A stretch of 54,545 nucleotides of DNA from Pantanalinema sp. GBBB05 (GTDB lineage: Bacteria; Cyanobacteriota; Cyanobacteriia; Leptolyngbyales; Leptolyngbyaceae). A model generated the notes under the pieces. That model did no database searches. It saw only the letters and a list, made by a program, of their open reading frames with translations, and was not told where the DNA came from. The stretch is from contig VRZD01000045.1 in the NCBI GenBank assembly GCA_016743235.1, positions 1 through 54,545 on the forward strand. Direction: 5' to 3'. Shown here piece by piece: positions 35,614 through 44,925 of this stretch. A program made the position numbers and the translations under genes. Position 1 is the first letter of the stretch. Every line of letters begins with the position of its first letter.

Positions 35614-36792
35614 GTGGCGTTAGACACTGTAGGGGAAATCTGCCAAAGCGTGGAGGCAATTCTTCAACTATTGCTGAGTGAGCTGGAACAGGCAACAAGC
35701 GCTTCTGGGCAGAATTGCCAGGATGTGGCGGAACGTCTATTCCATGAAGTCATGCGGATTTGCTCTGAAAGCAAGCGGATTCAGTCTTCCGGTGAAGTTG
35801 AATCTTGGGCAACAACGTTAGCCAAACACCGTTTGCAGCAGTGCTTACACTACTACAAGCTTGGCTCTCGTCGGGGACGTGTGGAACTCCATAGCATCCT
35901 CAGTGCTGTGGTCTACCGCTACATCACCCCACCTCAAACTCAATCCAGTTATCAAGCTCGGGTAACACTGATTGAGGATTTTTTGCAAGGGTTTTATATG
36001 GAGGCGTTAAATGCCTTCCGGCGAGAAAACCAGCTCGCGCCGACCTATCAACCCCGAACGTTATTAGAGTTAGCAGAGTACATGGCGTTCACCGAGCGCT
36101 ATGGTAAGCGGCGCATTCCCTTACCAGGTCATCGGAATCAGCAGCTAATTATTCTGCGAGCGCAGACTTTTTCTCAGCAGCAACCTGCCGAAACTCCAGT
36201 CGATATGGAGCGGGCAGCCGAAGGAGTTTCTGGCGAAACAGACACTCCCTGGAATGCCGCCTCAATGCAGCAAGTTCGGGAGCAGATGGTTGCCCAAGAA
36301 CCAGAACCCCCCGAGGATACCCTGCGGCATACGGTGATTGCTGAACTGATGGCTTACTTGAAAGAGCGCGATCAGGAGGACTGTGCGGATTATTTCGTAC
36401 TGCGCCTCCAGGATCTACCTGCCAACGAAATCGAAGTGATTTTAGGCTTAACAGCCCGCCAGCGCGATTATTTACAGCAACGGTTTAAATATCATTTAAT
36501 TCGCTTTGCCTTGTCCCACCGCTGGGAGTTAGTTCACCAGTGGCTAGAAGCAGATCTAGAACGAAATTTAGGGCTGACTCCCCAACAATGGCAAACATTT
36601 CAAGCTCAACTTGAGCCGCTACAACAGCGGTTGCTGGAACTGAAGCGGAAAAAAGTACCAGACGCCACGATCGGTCAAACCTTGGGGTGTTCCATATCGC
36701 AGGTCCAGAAACAGTGGTTTAAACTTTTGGAACAAGCGTGGGAAATTCGTAACTATTTAGTATCCGGAGGAAGTGCGTCGAGTGATGAATAG
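35614..36792 (+). CDS. hetZ: HetZ, heterocyst-pattern transcription factor homologue
   Basis: This 392-residue protein matches HetZ: Q-N-C-Q-D-V-A-E-R near 34, R-I-Q-S-S-G-E-V-E-S-W-A near 61, R-R-G-R-V-E-L-H-S near 87 and the highly conserved L-E-L-A-E-Y-M-A-F-T-E-R-Y-G-K-R-R-I-P-L-P-G block near 150. The C-terminal half has an R-Q-R-D-Y-L-Q-Q-R-F-K-Y-H-L and a second HTH-like L-G-C-S-I-S-Q-V-Q-K-Q-W-F-K. HetZ is a DNA-binding regulator of early heterocyst development. It also exists in filamentous strains that make no heterocysts, where its role is unclear. It starts at GTG 35614 and is followed by patU after 11 bases. Confidence 0.85.
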   Translation: MALDTVGEICQSVEAILQLLLSELEQATSASGQNCQDVAERLFHEVMRICSESKRIQSSGEVESWATTLAKHRLQQCLHYYKLGSRRGRVELHSILSAVVYRYITPPQTQSSYQARVTLIEDFLQGFYMEALNAFRRENQLAPTYQPRTLLELAEYMAFTERYGKRRIPLPGHRNQQLIILRAQTFSQQQPAETPVDMERAAEGVSGETDTPWNAASMQQVREQMVAQEPEPPEDTLRHTVIAELMAYLKERDQEDCADYFVLRLQDLPANEIEVILGLTARQRDYLQQRFKYHLIRFALSHRWELVHQWLEADLERNLGLTPQQWQTFQAQLEPLQQRLLELKRKKVPDATIGQTLGCSISQVQKQWFKLLEQAWEIRNYLVSGGSASSDE

Positions 36793-36803
36793 GAATCTGT
36801 ACC

Positions 36804-37883
36804 ATGAATCGTGACTCAGAGGCGTTTCAGAGACAATTGCTCAAGCTAGTACAGGACCTAATTTCCCCATTAGCTTCAGCAGACGCCGAGGCGCATCCAC
36901 CTCTGGGGCAGGAGGTGAGTGGTCAGCCCACTCTGGATGCATCGCAGGCAGTCGCTCCCCAGGATGTGAACTTGCCAACCTCTGGTCAAGATAGAGCAGC
37001 AATTCACTCCCGTCAGGGAGATTCATTACTCGAACTTGGAGACATACCCACTGTGCAAGAACGTTTTCAGGCTTTGTTAAAACATCGGCTACAAAGCGAA
37101 ATCCAAAAAAATCCACCGCTTTTTCCCTGGGAAAGCGAAATCCATGACTATGAATCGAGCAGTCCCGCTTGGAATCCTGTGGGAGCAGGACTAACACCAG
37201 AAGCGACTGCTGGCTCAGGAGCAAAAATCCCTACCTTGATTTGGCTCCGGCAGTTAGAGCAACTAGAGTTGCCCGTCAAAGTACCTCAATCTGTCTTGGC
37301 TCAGTTATTAGCTCAGTGTCAGAGCGTCATGCGATCGTCGCTGCGGGAAGGCGCCAAACTAGTGCGGGCAGTGGAAGATTTATTTCCTGGTCAGGCAGAT
37401 TCATTAAACTACCTGGCTGGATTAGTCATGACCTCTCCTGCCCGATCCGGCTCGACCAGCCCAGCGACATCAGCCAGTGCCAATTTCCCTGGCAGCTACG
37501 AAACAGCTGTGCCAGCCCAGCAAATGGTGCTATCGCTGTTAGCCGCACGGGAAATCCTTAGCACTCTAACCTTAACTGTTTCGGCAGCCCAACCCAAAGT
37601 CGATCGCCAGTGGTTGACCGAACTGGGTGCACTCAGCTTGCAGGTTGAGTATGAAACAACATCAGCAACTCCCAGTGTGCGAATTCAAAGCACTTTGCCT
37701 GGTGGTGGCAGCTTAACGCTTCAAGGGAATGAACAGCAGTCGATCGCCCGTCGTCCCAATGCCGGGAATTTAAGTGTAGAACTGTTTGGCTTGCAACCTG
37801 GACAGTTTTATGTGCTGGATGTTCAGTTAACTGAACTCGAGCAAGCTACCCTAACCTTTGTGATTCAGGCGATCGCTGCCTAA
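36804..37883 (+). CDS. patU: PatU-like protein, partner of HetZ
   Basis: This 359-residue protein begins M-N-R-D-S-E-A-F-Q-R-Q-L. It contains V-Q-E-R-F-Q-A-L-L-K-H-R-L and I-Q-K-N-P-P-L-F-P-W-E, a motif typical of PatU. A helical middle (Q-S-V-L-A-Q-L-L-A-Q-C-Q) and an A-R-E-I-L-S-T-L-T-L domain follow. In Anabaena the gene is split into patU5 and patU3; here it is a single intact frame. PatU3 acts with HetZ in heterocyst spacing. The 11-base gap to hetZ marks an operon. Absence of hetR and patS in the window says nothing about the rest of the genome. Confidence 0.8.
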   Translation: MNRDSEAFQRQLLKLVQDLISPLASADAEAHPPLGQEVSGQPTLDASQAVAPQDVNLPTSGQDRAAIHSRQGDSLLELGDIPTVQERFQALLKHRLQSEIQKNPPLFPWESEIHDYESSSPAWNPVGAGLTPEATAGSGAKIPTLIWLRQLEQLELPVKVPQSVLAQLLAQCQSVMRSSLREGAKLVRAVEDLFPGQADSLNYLAGLVMTSPARSGSTSPATSASANFPGSYETAVPAQQMVLSLLAAREILSTLTLTVSAAQPKVDRQWLTELGALSLQVEYETTSATPSVRIQSTLPGGGSLTLQGNEQQSIARRPNAGNLSVELFGLQPGQFYVLDVQLTELEQATLTFVIQAIAA

Positions 37884-38148
37884 CTTGAGGATGCGCGCTA
37901 CTTGGCTCTAGTAGCTGGCTAAGGCTAAAGACGATCTAAGCAGGCAAATGTTCCATCATCAGGGTTATCGTTTCTTGATAACGAATTTTGATCCAGGTCA
38001 GCAGCGAATGCTAGCACAACCGCAGTCTGTCCCATGCAACGATGGGTAAGATGAATCTATGGCGGTTTTCTCCTGAATCAACCGGGCTCTCTGGATTTAA
38101 ACCTGCTTGGACAGTGTATCTATTCTTTAACCTCTAGCTGAATTGCTC

Positions 38149-40425
38149 ATGTCTCGTGTTTCTGAGGCTGAATCTCGTCGATCGCTACTGATACCCCACC
38201 GGATCTGGCAACGGTTAGAAGCTTTGCCGTTACCGGAACCAGAAGAATCCCTACTATTGAGAATCTTGACTCAGACCCTGGTGTCAGTGGGGATTGTGGC
38301 TACAGATATTGCGGCTTCTACCCAAATGAGCTTTTGGGCAATTCCCTTTAGTATGGCTGGGGCATACTGGAGCTGGCAAACTCGGCGAAAGCGGAATGTA
38401 GCGACCAAGTTTTGTATTGCGATCGGCATGCTGCTGGCACTCGCCGCCTTTTTCGTCGGCTTACGGGGACAACTGAACGATACTCGGTTAGTCCTCGCTG
38501 AACTTCTGGTGCAGCTTCAGGTATTACATAGCTTCCACATGCCGCGCCGTCAGGATTTAGGCTATTCCATGATGATTGGCTTAATTCTGATTGGCGTTGC
38601 CAGTACCCTGAGTCAAACGATGGGGTTTGGGCTACTGCTCTTGGTATTTCTGGCGATCGCGCTGCCTGTATTAGTGCTGGATTATCGATCGCGTCTTGGG
38701 CTAATTGGACAAGGCTACAAATCACCTCTAAAACGTGCGGGATTATCGATTCAGCGACTGGGCATTTTCTTTCTAGTGATTCTGGGATTGGGCCTCACAA
38801 TTTTTCTGTTAATGCCCCGCTTTCCGGGCTACCAATTGCGGACATTTCCGGTCAGTGCCCAAATTCAAAAAGAATTTGATGACAGTACACAAATTATTAA
38901 CCCAGGCTACGTCCGCACTGGAGATGCCACTAAAGGTACAGGAGCAGGGCGGGGAGCAGGGCAGGGACAGGGCTTCGGACCGGGTGAAGTAGATAAAACC
39001 TTTTACTACGGGTTTAGTAACCGCATCAACCAAAACCTGCGGGGCGAAATGGAACCCAAGATCGTCCTACGCATTCGATCGCAAGCCGAGGGCTACTGGC
39101 GAGTGCTGGCGTTCGATCGCTATTTAGGACAGGGTTGGGAAATTTCCCGTAATGATGAGGCTAAGACCCGCACCCGACCCAGTTGGTCTTATCAATTCTT
39201 TTTACCTCGACCGATTACTGTCAACCGCACCAAGGAAGTAGTTCAGACCTATACGGTGGTGTCGGAGTTACCTAACTTAATTCCGTCCTTGATGCATCCC
39301 CGAGAACTTTACTTTCCGACCCAGCAGATTGCCATTGATCCCGTCGGTAATTTGCGATCGCCGTTGGGTTTGCTAGAGGGTCTGACGTATACCGTCATTT
39401 CAGATGTGCCCTATCGCGATCGCTCCCGGCTCCAAACAGCCTCAACCAAGTATCCTCAAGCAATTCGCCAGGATTACTTGGATGTGCCCGTTAAAATTCG
39501 CGATCGTGTTCGCCGCCGCACTGAGGAATTATTGGCAACCTCACCGAAACCCATTGTTGCCCCCTATGAACAGGCGTTATTCCTGGCACAAGCCTTAAAG
39601 CAACGCTACTCACTGCAACCGAATTTGCCATTTTTGGCAGAAAACGAGGATTTGGTCGAGGCTTTCTTATTCAAATATCAGGGGGGTTATCCGGATCACT
39701 TCTCGACCACATTGACGATTATGTTGCGTTCGATCGGGATTCCAGCGCGGCTCGCCGTTGGCTTTGCCCCTGGGCAGTTCAATCCCTTTACCGGGTTGTA
39801 TGAGGTGCGCAATACCGATGCCTATGCCGTGACAGAGGTGTTCTTCCCGAAATATGGCTGGTTTGCCTTTGATCCAATTCCGGGACATGAATTAATTCCC
39901 CCGTCGATCGAGGAAGACAAGACCTTTAGTGTGCTTCAGCAGTTTTGGCAGTGGGTCGCTGGCTGGTTACCCTCACCGGTCACTAGTCTGCTGGGTCGAG
40001 TTTTTGGCACGATCGGCAACTGGATTACTGGCATCATCGCCTGGATTATTGGGCAGTTTTACCGAGGTTGGGTAGGACTCTTTACATTGCTGCTGGCTGG
40101 CAGTGGTTTGGGCTTTGCGGGATGGCTGGGATGGCAAGGGTGGCGACGCTGGCGCTATCGACGTTGGCTAGCCCAATTGCCACCGATGGAAAGTTTGTAT
40201 CAGCAAATGATTCACCAATTGGCACAGCAAGGATTTCGCAAGCACTCCGCTCAAACACCGTTTGAATTTGTGCAACGAGCGAAGGAACAGCAGTCTTCAG
40301 AACGGGCAGCGGCGATCGCGGCGATTTCTCACGCCTATGTCTCCTGGCGCTATGGTGGGCAAGTCCCTAATCTAGAGCATCTCAAGCAACAGATGGCAGA
40401 GTTGAAACCCCGACTGAAACGCTAA
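38149..40425 (+). CDS. TgpA-like membrane protein with inactive transglutaminase-like domain
   Basis: The 758-residue protein has about six N-terminal helices (DUF3488-like), then a large extracytoplasmic region holding a transglutaminase-like domain (about 440-585). One C-terminal helix (about 640-665) and a cytoplasmic DUF4129-like tail follow. The catalytic triad is lost: the G-x-C-E-H motif reads G-G-Y-P515-D-H, and the H-A-W-V-E-V motif reads D-A-Y559-A-V-T-E-V, while the W-F-A-F-D-P Asp is kept. A binding or scaffold role in the cell envelope is likely. ATG 38149 is preferred over TTG 38143. Confidence 0.88.
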   Translation: MSRVSEAESRRSLLIPHRIWQRLEALPLPEPEESLLLRILTQTLVSVGIVATDIAASTQMSFWAIPFSMAGAYWSWQTRRKRNVATKFCIAIGMLLALAAFFVGLRGQLNDTRLVLAELLVQLQVLHSFHMPRRQDLGYSMMIGLILIGVASTLSQTMGFGLLLLVFLAIALPVLVLDYRSRLGLIGQGYKSPLKRAGLSIQRLGIFFLVILGLGLTIFLLMPRFPGYQLRTFPVSAQIQKEFDDSTQIINPGYVRTGDATKGTGAGRGAGQGQGFGPGEVDKTFYYGFSNRINQNLRGEMEPKIVLRIRSQAEGYWRVLAFDRYLGQGWEISRNDEAKTRTRPSWSYQFFLPRPITVNRTKEVVQTYTVVSELPNLIPSLMHPRELYFPTQQIAIDPVGNLRSPLGLLEGLTYTVISDVPYRDRSRLQTASTKYPQAIRQDYLDVPVKIRDRVRRRTEELLATSPKPIVAPYEQALFLAQALKQRYSLQPNLPFLAENEDLVEAFLFKYQGGYPDHFSTTLTIMLRSIGIPARLAVGFAPGQFNPFTGLYEVRNTDAYAVTEVFFPKYGWFAFDPIPGHELIPPSIEEDKTFSVLQQFWQWVAGWLPSPVTSLLGRVFGTIGNWITGIIAWIIGQFYRGWVGLFTLLLAGSGLGFAGWLGWQGWRRWRYRRWLAQLPPMESLYQQMIHQLAQQGFRKHSAQTPFEFVQRAKEQQSSERAAAIAAISHAYVSWRYGGQVPNLEHLKQQMAELKPRLKR

Positions 40426-40497
40426 ACACACCGATCGTGACCCACAGTATGCCAAGCTTAGAAGCGGTGTGAGCTTGGGCGATCGCGGCGTGACAGC

Positions 40498-42279
40498 ATG
40501 AAGGTTGGAAAACACTACTTGGTTCTGGTGAGCATTTTGCTCCTGGGTATGGCATTGCGCTTCTGGAACTTAGATGCGAAGCCAGTTTGGTTGGATGAAG
40601 TCATGACGGCACTATTTAGTCTGGGTCGGAATTACCAAGATGTGCCATTGGAATCAGTCTTTTCTCTAGCTCAATTAGACCAACTCTTTACCCTCCATCC
40701 CCAAACAACCTGTGCCCAGATTGCCGCAACCGTATCGACTCAATCGGTGCATCCGCCGTTATTTTTTTGCTGGATGCATCAGTGGCTGATCTGGAGCGAT
40801 GCCATTTCAACCGCTTGGATCTGGAAGTTACGTGCTTTCCCCGCCTTAATTGGGGTGCTAGCGATCGCCGCCATGTACTCCCTGAATGTCACCCTCTTTT
40901 TTCCTAGAGCTGGATTAATGGCAGCGGCAGTCATGGCGGTTTCACCTTTTGCTGTCTACCTATCGCAGGAAGCACGACACTATACATTACCGATGTTGCT
41001 CGTCATCCTCGCGTTATTGGGACTGTATCAAGTCCACCTGGATCTGCAACATCGCCAAGTTCGCCCCCTAATTTGGGGTGGGTGGATGGCGGTTAATAGC
41101 CTTGGCTTTTATGTGCATTACTTTTTCGTGTTGGCTGTCATTGCCCAAGTCGGCACATTAGTCCTATACGGCTTAGGACAAATTCAAGCCACTCCCCAAT
41201 GCCGACCTGGAAACCACGATCGCATCCCAACTCCCCAACTAGAGTTAATTCGCTCCTGGTTAGCTGGGCTTCCTCACCTGACACCGCCAGCCTTACCATT
41301 CACCCGGTACCAATGGAGCGCGATCACCTTAGCCTCTGTAGGAATTGGCTTAACCTACCTACCCTGGCTGCCTACGTTACTTCAGCACATCGATCGACCG
41401 GAAACCCATTGGATCAATTTCTCTGAGAGTCTGATCGAACGCCTAACCTCTCTAGTCCAATTGCCATTAGGCTGGATTCCGTTGGCAATCGCGCTACCCG
41501 TAGAACGACAACCATTGGGGATAGCGATTCTCGCATCAGCCATGATGGTGCTGTTTATGATCTGGTTGACCAGATACGCGATCGCCAAACTGAAGCGATT
41601 ATGGCTACTACCTGAAACCAGTTTAGCCACCTGGATGCTCGTGGTTTTTATTGGCTTGGTACTTATAGAATTTGTTGCGATCGTCATGCTGTTTGGCAAA
41701 GACATTGCCCAAGTACCCCGGTATCACTTTATCTACTTTCCAGCCGTCTGTGCCTTATTGGGAGCGTGTTTGAGTGGAGGGACACGGTACGATCGGCAAG
41801 CCGTTTGCCTCATGCTGGTGGTGGGTGTGCTGAGTAGCAGTTTTGTCGTAACTAATCTGACCTTCCAGAAACCCTATAGTCCGGATCTAGTGGCAGAGCA
41901 GATGAGTCTAGTGCCGCCACTGCCTCGGTTAATTAGCATCGGTTACAGCAATTATCAAGATGTCGCCTTAGGACTCAGTTTTGCCCATACCTTGCACGAT
42001 CGCAGCCGCCGTCAATCTAGCGGCAATGCCAATGATTACATGGTGTTTCTATCGCGATCGCAAACCTATCGCCAAGTCTGGAAAGAGCTATCACGCTTAC
42101 AGCAGCCTTTAGCATTTCCGTTTGATCTCTGGGTAGTCGGTCGCGGTATGAAACGCAAAGGCTATCCGCCCAAGCTAACGCTGTTGGATCATGACACGAT
42201 TGCTAAACCCTGTCTTCGAGATGAACAGCATTATTACCGGCAAGGCGTCCCGTACCAACTCTATCGCTGTCTTCCTTAA
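40498..42279 (+). CDS. GT39-like membrane glycosyltransferase
   Basis: This 593-residue polytopic protein has the early motif L-R-F-W-N-L-D-A-K-P-V-W-L-D-E-V, carrying the paired acidic residues of ArnT/PMT-type transferases. These use polyprenyl-phosphate sugar donors. At least nine hydrophobic helices follow, with V-S-P-F-A-V-Y-L-S-Q-E-A-R-H-Y near 150, a hallmark of the family. The C-terminal 110 residues are soluble. The acceptor cannot be told from sequence. It begins 72 bases after the transglutaminase-like gene, so the two may share a transcript. Confidence 0.82.
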   Translation: MKVGKHYLVLVSILLLGMALRFWNLDAKPVWLDEVMTALFSLGRNYQDVPLESVFSLAQLDQLFTLHPQTTCAQIAATVSTQSVHPPLFFCWMHQWLIWSDAISTAWIWKLRAFPALIGVLAIAAMYSLNVTLFFPRAGLMAAAVMAVSPFAVYLSQEARHYTLPMLLVILALLGLYQVHLDLQHRQVRPLIWGGWMAVNSLGFYVHYFFVLAVIAQVGTLVLYGLGQIQATPQCRPGNHDRIPTPQLELIRSWLAGLPHLTPPALPFTRYQWSAITLASVGIGLTYLPWLPTLLQHIDRPETHWINFSESLIERLTSLVQLPLGWIPLAIALPVERQPLGIAILASAMMVLFMIWLTRYAIAKLKRLWLLPETSLATWMLVVFIGLVLIEFVAIVMLFGKDIAQVPRYHFIYFPAVCALLGACLSGGTRYDRQAVCLMLVVGVLSSSFVVTNLTFQKPYSPDLVAEQMSLVPPLPRLISIGYSNYQDVALGLSFAHTLHDRSRRQSSGNANDYMVFLSRSQTYRQVWKELSRLQQPLAFPFDLWVVGRGMKRKGYPPKLTLLDHDTIAKPCLRDEQHYYRQGVPYQLYRCLP

Positions 42280-42363
42280 CCACTGGCTTGACTTGTTTAC
42301 CCAGAAGCGTCTGCAAGTTGATCAGCTCTGGCAACCTGTGCCTGAAAGGCTGGAGCCAGATGA

Positions 42364-43470
42364 TTATTCGTCTAATTGCCAGGGATCTTTGGTGTAATCT
42401 TCATCCAGAATTTTCTTGGGTCGCATGATTAAGAGCAGCTGACCCAGCAAGGGTAACTCAGGAGCTTGCTCAAACCATTGGATCTGTAACTGCTCACCTT
42501 GTTCCACAATGAAGTAGCGATCGCGCTGCCATTCTCGCTGGGCGCGATCAATCACGATTAATACTTCTTCGGGTTGTCCCGGTAAGGGCGACGGTAAAGC
42601 ATCACTATCACATAACACTGCGATCGGGTCTTCTGCCATTAGAATTACCTGCCATCCTGGAACCGCAACCCAGGCTCCCGTTCCAGAAAACTGAACTAAC
42701 TGAAATACCCCAACTGCATCGACAAAGGGAACGGCTTGCAAATCCGCTTTAGTGAGGGGGAGTTTTCCGGCTACCGCTAAAATCCGGGGCATTTCATCGG
42801 CGGACTCTGGACGATAAAGCGGTAACAACGGAGCCGGAGTTGCCGGAGTTACAGTGAAATCGGTCAAGAGTTTCTCAATCTGCTGACGCGCCGTATCACT
42901 ATGGACGAACCGCAAGCCTTTGGCAATCAACCGTGAGCGTTCTTGCAAGTCTGATTTCTGCCGGGCATGCTTCCAGGTTTGATAGGCGATCGCATCCCCT
43001 GCATGATCAGTAAAGCCATCCGGTATTTTGCCTAATCGGGAAAAGTCTTTCAGCGCTTTGGCAACTTCATGCGCCTCATCCATATCTAACTGTTTTGCCA
43101 AGGCTAACTCTGCGGCAGCAACCCGATCTGCCTGAGTCAGAATGCGAAACTCGTACAGGACATCACTGCCTTTATAGCCAAAGTGATGACGAGTAGCATC
43201 ACTAGCGTTACCAGCCACCAAACTATCGTAGACCTGAGCCGCGACAATAATCTGGTTTTGCTGAATCGGCTCAAATCCAGTCTCTTCAAAGATCACCTGA
43301 GGATCGTACCCTGCCTTTTGCAACGTTTGACAGGCTTTTGCCCATTCCACCCAACTCCCTTCTTTACGGCGGAGCGATTGCAGCAACTCACCCAGCGATC
43401 GCTGCAAGTCAGTCGTCACTTCGTCGGGTGGCTGATTGGAAGGGTCAAAATTGGGTGAACGATCGCTCAT
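42364..43470 (-). CDS. raf1: Rubisco accumulation factor 1
   Basis: This 368-residue Rubisco assembly chaperone binds and stabilises RbcL dimers after chaperonin folding. The alpha-helical N-terminal domain (about 20-200) contains E-E-T-G-F-E-P and G-S-D-V-L-Y-E-F-R-I-L. A flexible linker around 210 leads to the beta-rich C-terminal dimerisation domain (I-L-A-V-A-G-K-L-P-L-T to R-P-K-K-I-L-D-E). The length and both domains match cyanobacterial Raf1. It converges on the GT39-like gene 84 bases away. Confidence 0.95.
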   Translation of the reverse strand: MSDRSPNFDPSNQPPDEVTTDLQRSLGELLQSLRRKEGSWVEWAKACQTLQKAGYDPQVIFEETGFEPIQQNQIIVAAQVYDSLVAGNASDATRHHFGYKGSDVLYEFRILTQADRVAAAELALAKQLDMDEAHEVAKALKDFSRLGKIPDGFTDHAGDAIAYQTWKHARQKSDLQERSRLIAKGLRFVHSDTARQQIEKLLTDFTVTPATPAPLLPLYRPESADEMPRILAVAGKLPLTKADLQAVPFVDAVGVFQLVQFSGTGAWVAVPGWQVILMAEDPIAVLCDSDALPSPLPGQPEEVLIVIDRAQREWQRDRYFIVEQGEQLQIQWFEQAPELPLLGQLLLIMRPKKILDEDYTKDPWQLDE

Positions 43471-43645
43471 AACGCCATTGGTTACATCTTTTTCACTCTA
43501 CCGCGATCGGTCAATCTCGGTTCAGGTCAAGTTGCGATCGCTTTAACTCACATGCTATCAGCCGTTTACCCCCCTATCATCCCTCTAACTTTCAAAAGAT
43601 GGTTGACGAATCACAATTCTCAAGGCATGATAGTAAACGCATCAC

Positions 43646-43718
43646 GGGGTTATAGCTCAGTTGGTAGAGCACCGCAATGGCATTGCGGGGGTCAGCGGTT
43701 CGAATCCGCTTAGCTCCA
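43646..43718 (+). tRNA. trnA-GGC: tRNA-Ala (anticodon GGC)
   Basis: A 73-base cloverleaf with GGGGTTA/TAGCTCC acceptor stem, GCTC/GAGC D stem, CCGCA/TGCGG anticodon stem with loop ATGGCAT (anticodon GGC) and AGCGG/CCGCT T stem. Discriminator A is at 43718. CCA is not encoded. Confidence 0.97.
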
Positions 43719-43852
43719 TTCTTAAATTCTACTGACTTACTGAGTGTTCAGTGCTACCAATGCCAAATCCAAGTGAAGTGATGAGCATTCTACGCTGAAA
43801 TTTGTTGTTAGTTGAGTAGTAATGGTGGTGTAAGGGGTGATCGTTGATACTG

Positions 43853-44206
43853 CTATTGATGGACAATCACAGAGTTCCGATTCAGCTCAATGTAATGATG
43901 CTGGGAAAGCAAATCAATAATGAGCGGCAAGTTTGTAGCAAAGAGTACTTCCAGTTCTGCATTTTTGATGTTTCCTGTTGTAACTATTAGCAGCTTATAG
44001 GGCTGCTGTTTGGTGAGAAACGAATCAACGAAATCTGAGTCTTTGGTGATAACGACTCGTTCTTGTTGAATTGAGACTGAATTGATGATTGAGTCAGAAG
44101 TGGCATTTTGCAGAGGTAGCTCTCTGGTGTGGATGGTGTCGTAGCCAGCGTCTTGAAGCAATCGGGCTAGCCGCATAGGAAGTTGGGCATCAACTAGAAA
44201 TTTCAT
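43853..44206 (-). CDS. DUF5615 PIN-like toxin
   Basis: This 117-residue protein has the PIN-like DUF5615 signature M-K-F-L-V-D-A-Q-L-P, followed by a conserved acidic set: T-K-D-S-D-F and an early Asp. The family is usually the toxin partner of DUF433 antitoxins. It overlaps the upstream DUF433 gene by ATGA. RNase activity is inferred from the fold only. Confidence 0.85.
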   Translation of the reverse strand: MKFLVDAQLPMRLARLLQDAGYDTIHTRELPLQNATSDSIINSVSIQQERVVITKDSDFVDSFLTKQQPYKLLIVTTGNIKNAELEVLFATNLPLIIDLLSQHHYIELNRNSVIVHQ

Positions 44207-44439
44207 GATGCCAGCTTATGAATGCTTTTGACCTGGCTGAGGCGAGCAGCAAACAGGAGAGCAGCAAGAATATCATCTAATTCGAGGTCATCATAATCAG
44301 CAAGGATTTCTTCGCTCGTCATGCCAGAACTCAGAAGTTCAAGGATAAACTCAACGGGGTAGCGTAATCCACGAATGCAAGGTTTACCATGACAAATGTC
44401 TGGATCATGGGTAATGCGCCGCAACAAATTGGCTTCCAT
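44203..44439 (-). CDS. DUF433 antitoxin-like protein
   Basis: This 78-residue protein has the DUF433 core R-I-T-H-D-P-D-I-C-H-G-K-P-C-I-R-G and an HTH-like S-S-G-M-T-S-E-E-I-L-A-D-Y. It precedes and overlaps the DUF5615 gene, the standard order. The start chosen is ATG 44439 because the 18-residue extension to 44493 lies outside the conserved domain. Confidence 0.85.
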   Translation of the reverse strand: MEANLLRRITHDPDICHGKPCIRGLRYPVEFILELLSSGMTSEEILADYDDLELDDILAALLFAARLSQVKSIHKLAS

Positions 44440-44925
44440 TGGTGTCTCTATTTCGGATCTTGCATCTCCTGCGTGTGCGTTTGCACACATCACTTCTTCA
44501 GTTTAAGCAGTTATTACCTACTTCATCTATAAGGTTTTGGAAGAATCATCTTGAATACTTTAGGGCTGAATTAGTGACTATGCTGCACATTAACCCAGTA
44601 AGTCTCACTCGAAGAACATCTACTCATGACTACAGTACCTTGCTTAACGGTTAGGTACAGACTCGAAGCTCAAAAAGCCTCTCAATCATGACTTCCGAAT
44701 ATCTTGTGTGCTTAACCCAGGAAAAAAGTGCTGTAACATACAGGCTACAAGAACAGATGGCGAGACTCAAACATAAACTCTGATTTGTGGCCAGGTAGAT
44801 TAAGCCTCATTATTAGTCCCTAATAAAGGATCTGCAAGCTAATATTTAGTTTAGATGGACTAGTTTAGAGAGAAAACTAAGTTCTAAGCAAAAATAAGTT
44901 AGTGTGTTCAAAGGGAAAAACTGAA
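44440..44925. other. Intergenic region without recognised gene
   Basis: Nearly 500 AT-rich bases separate two divergent genes. Short frames present show no conserved motif or good ribosome site. I see no repeat, RNA or convincing promoter. Confidence 0.4.
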
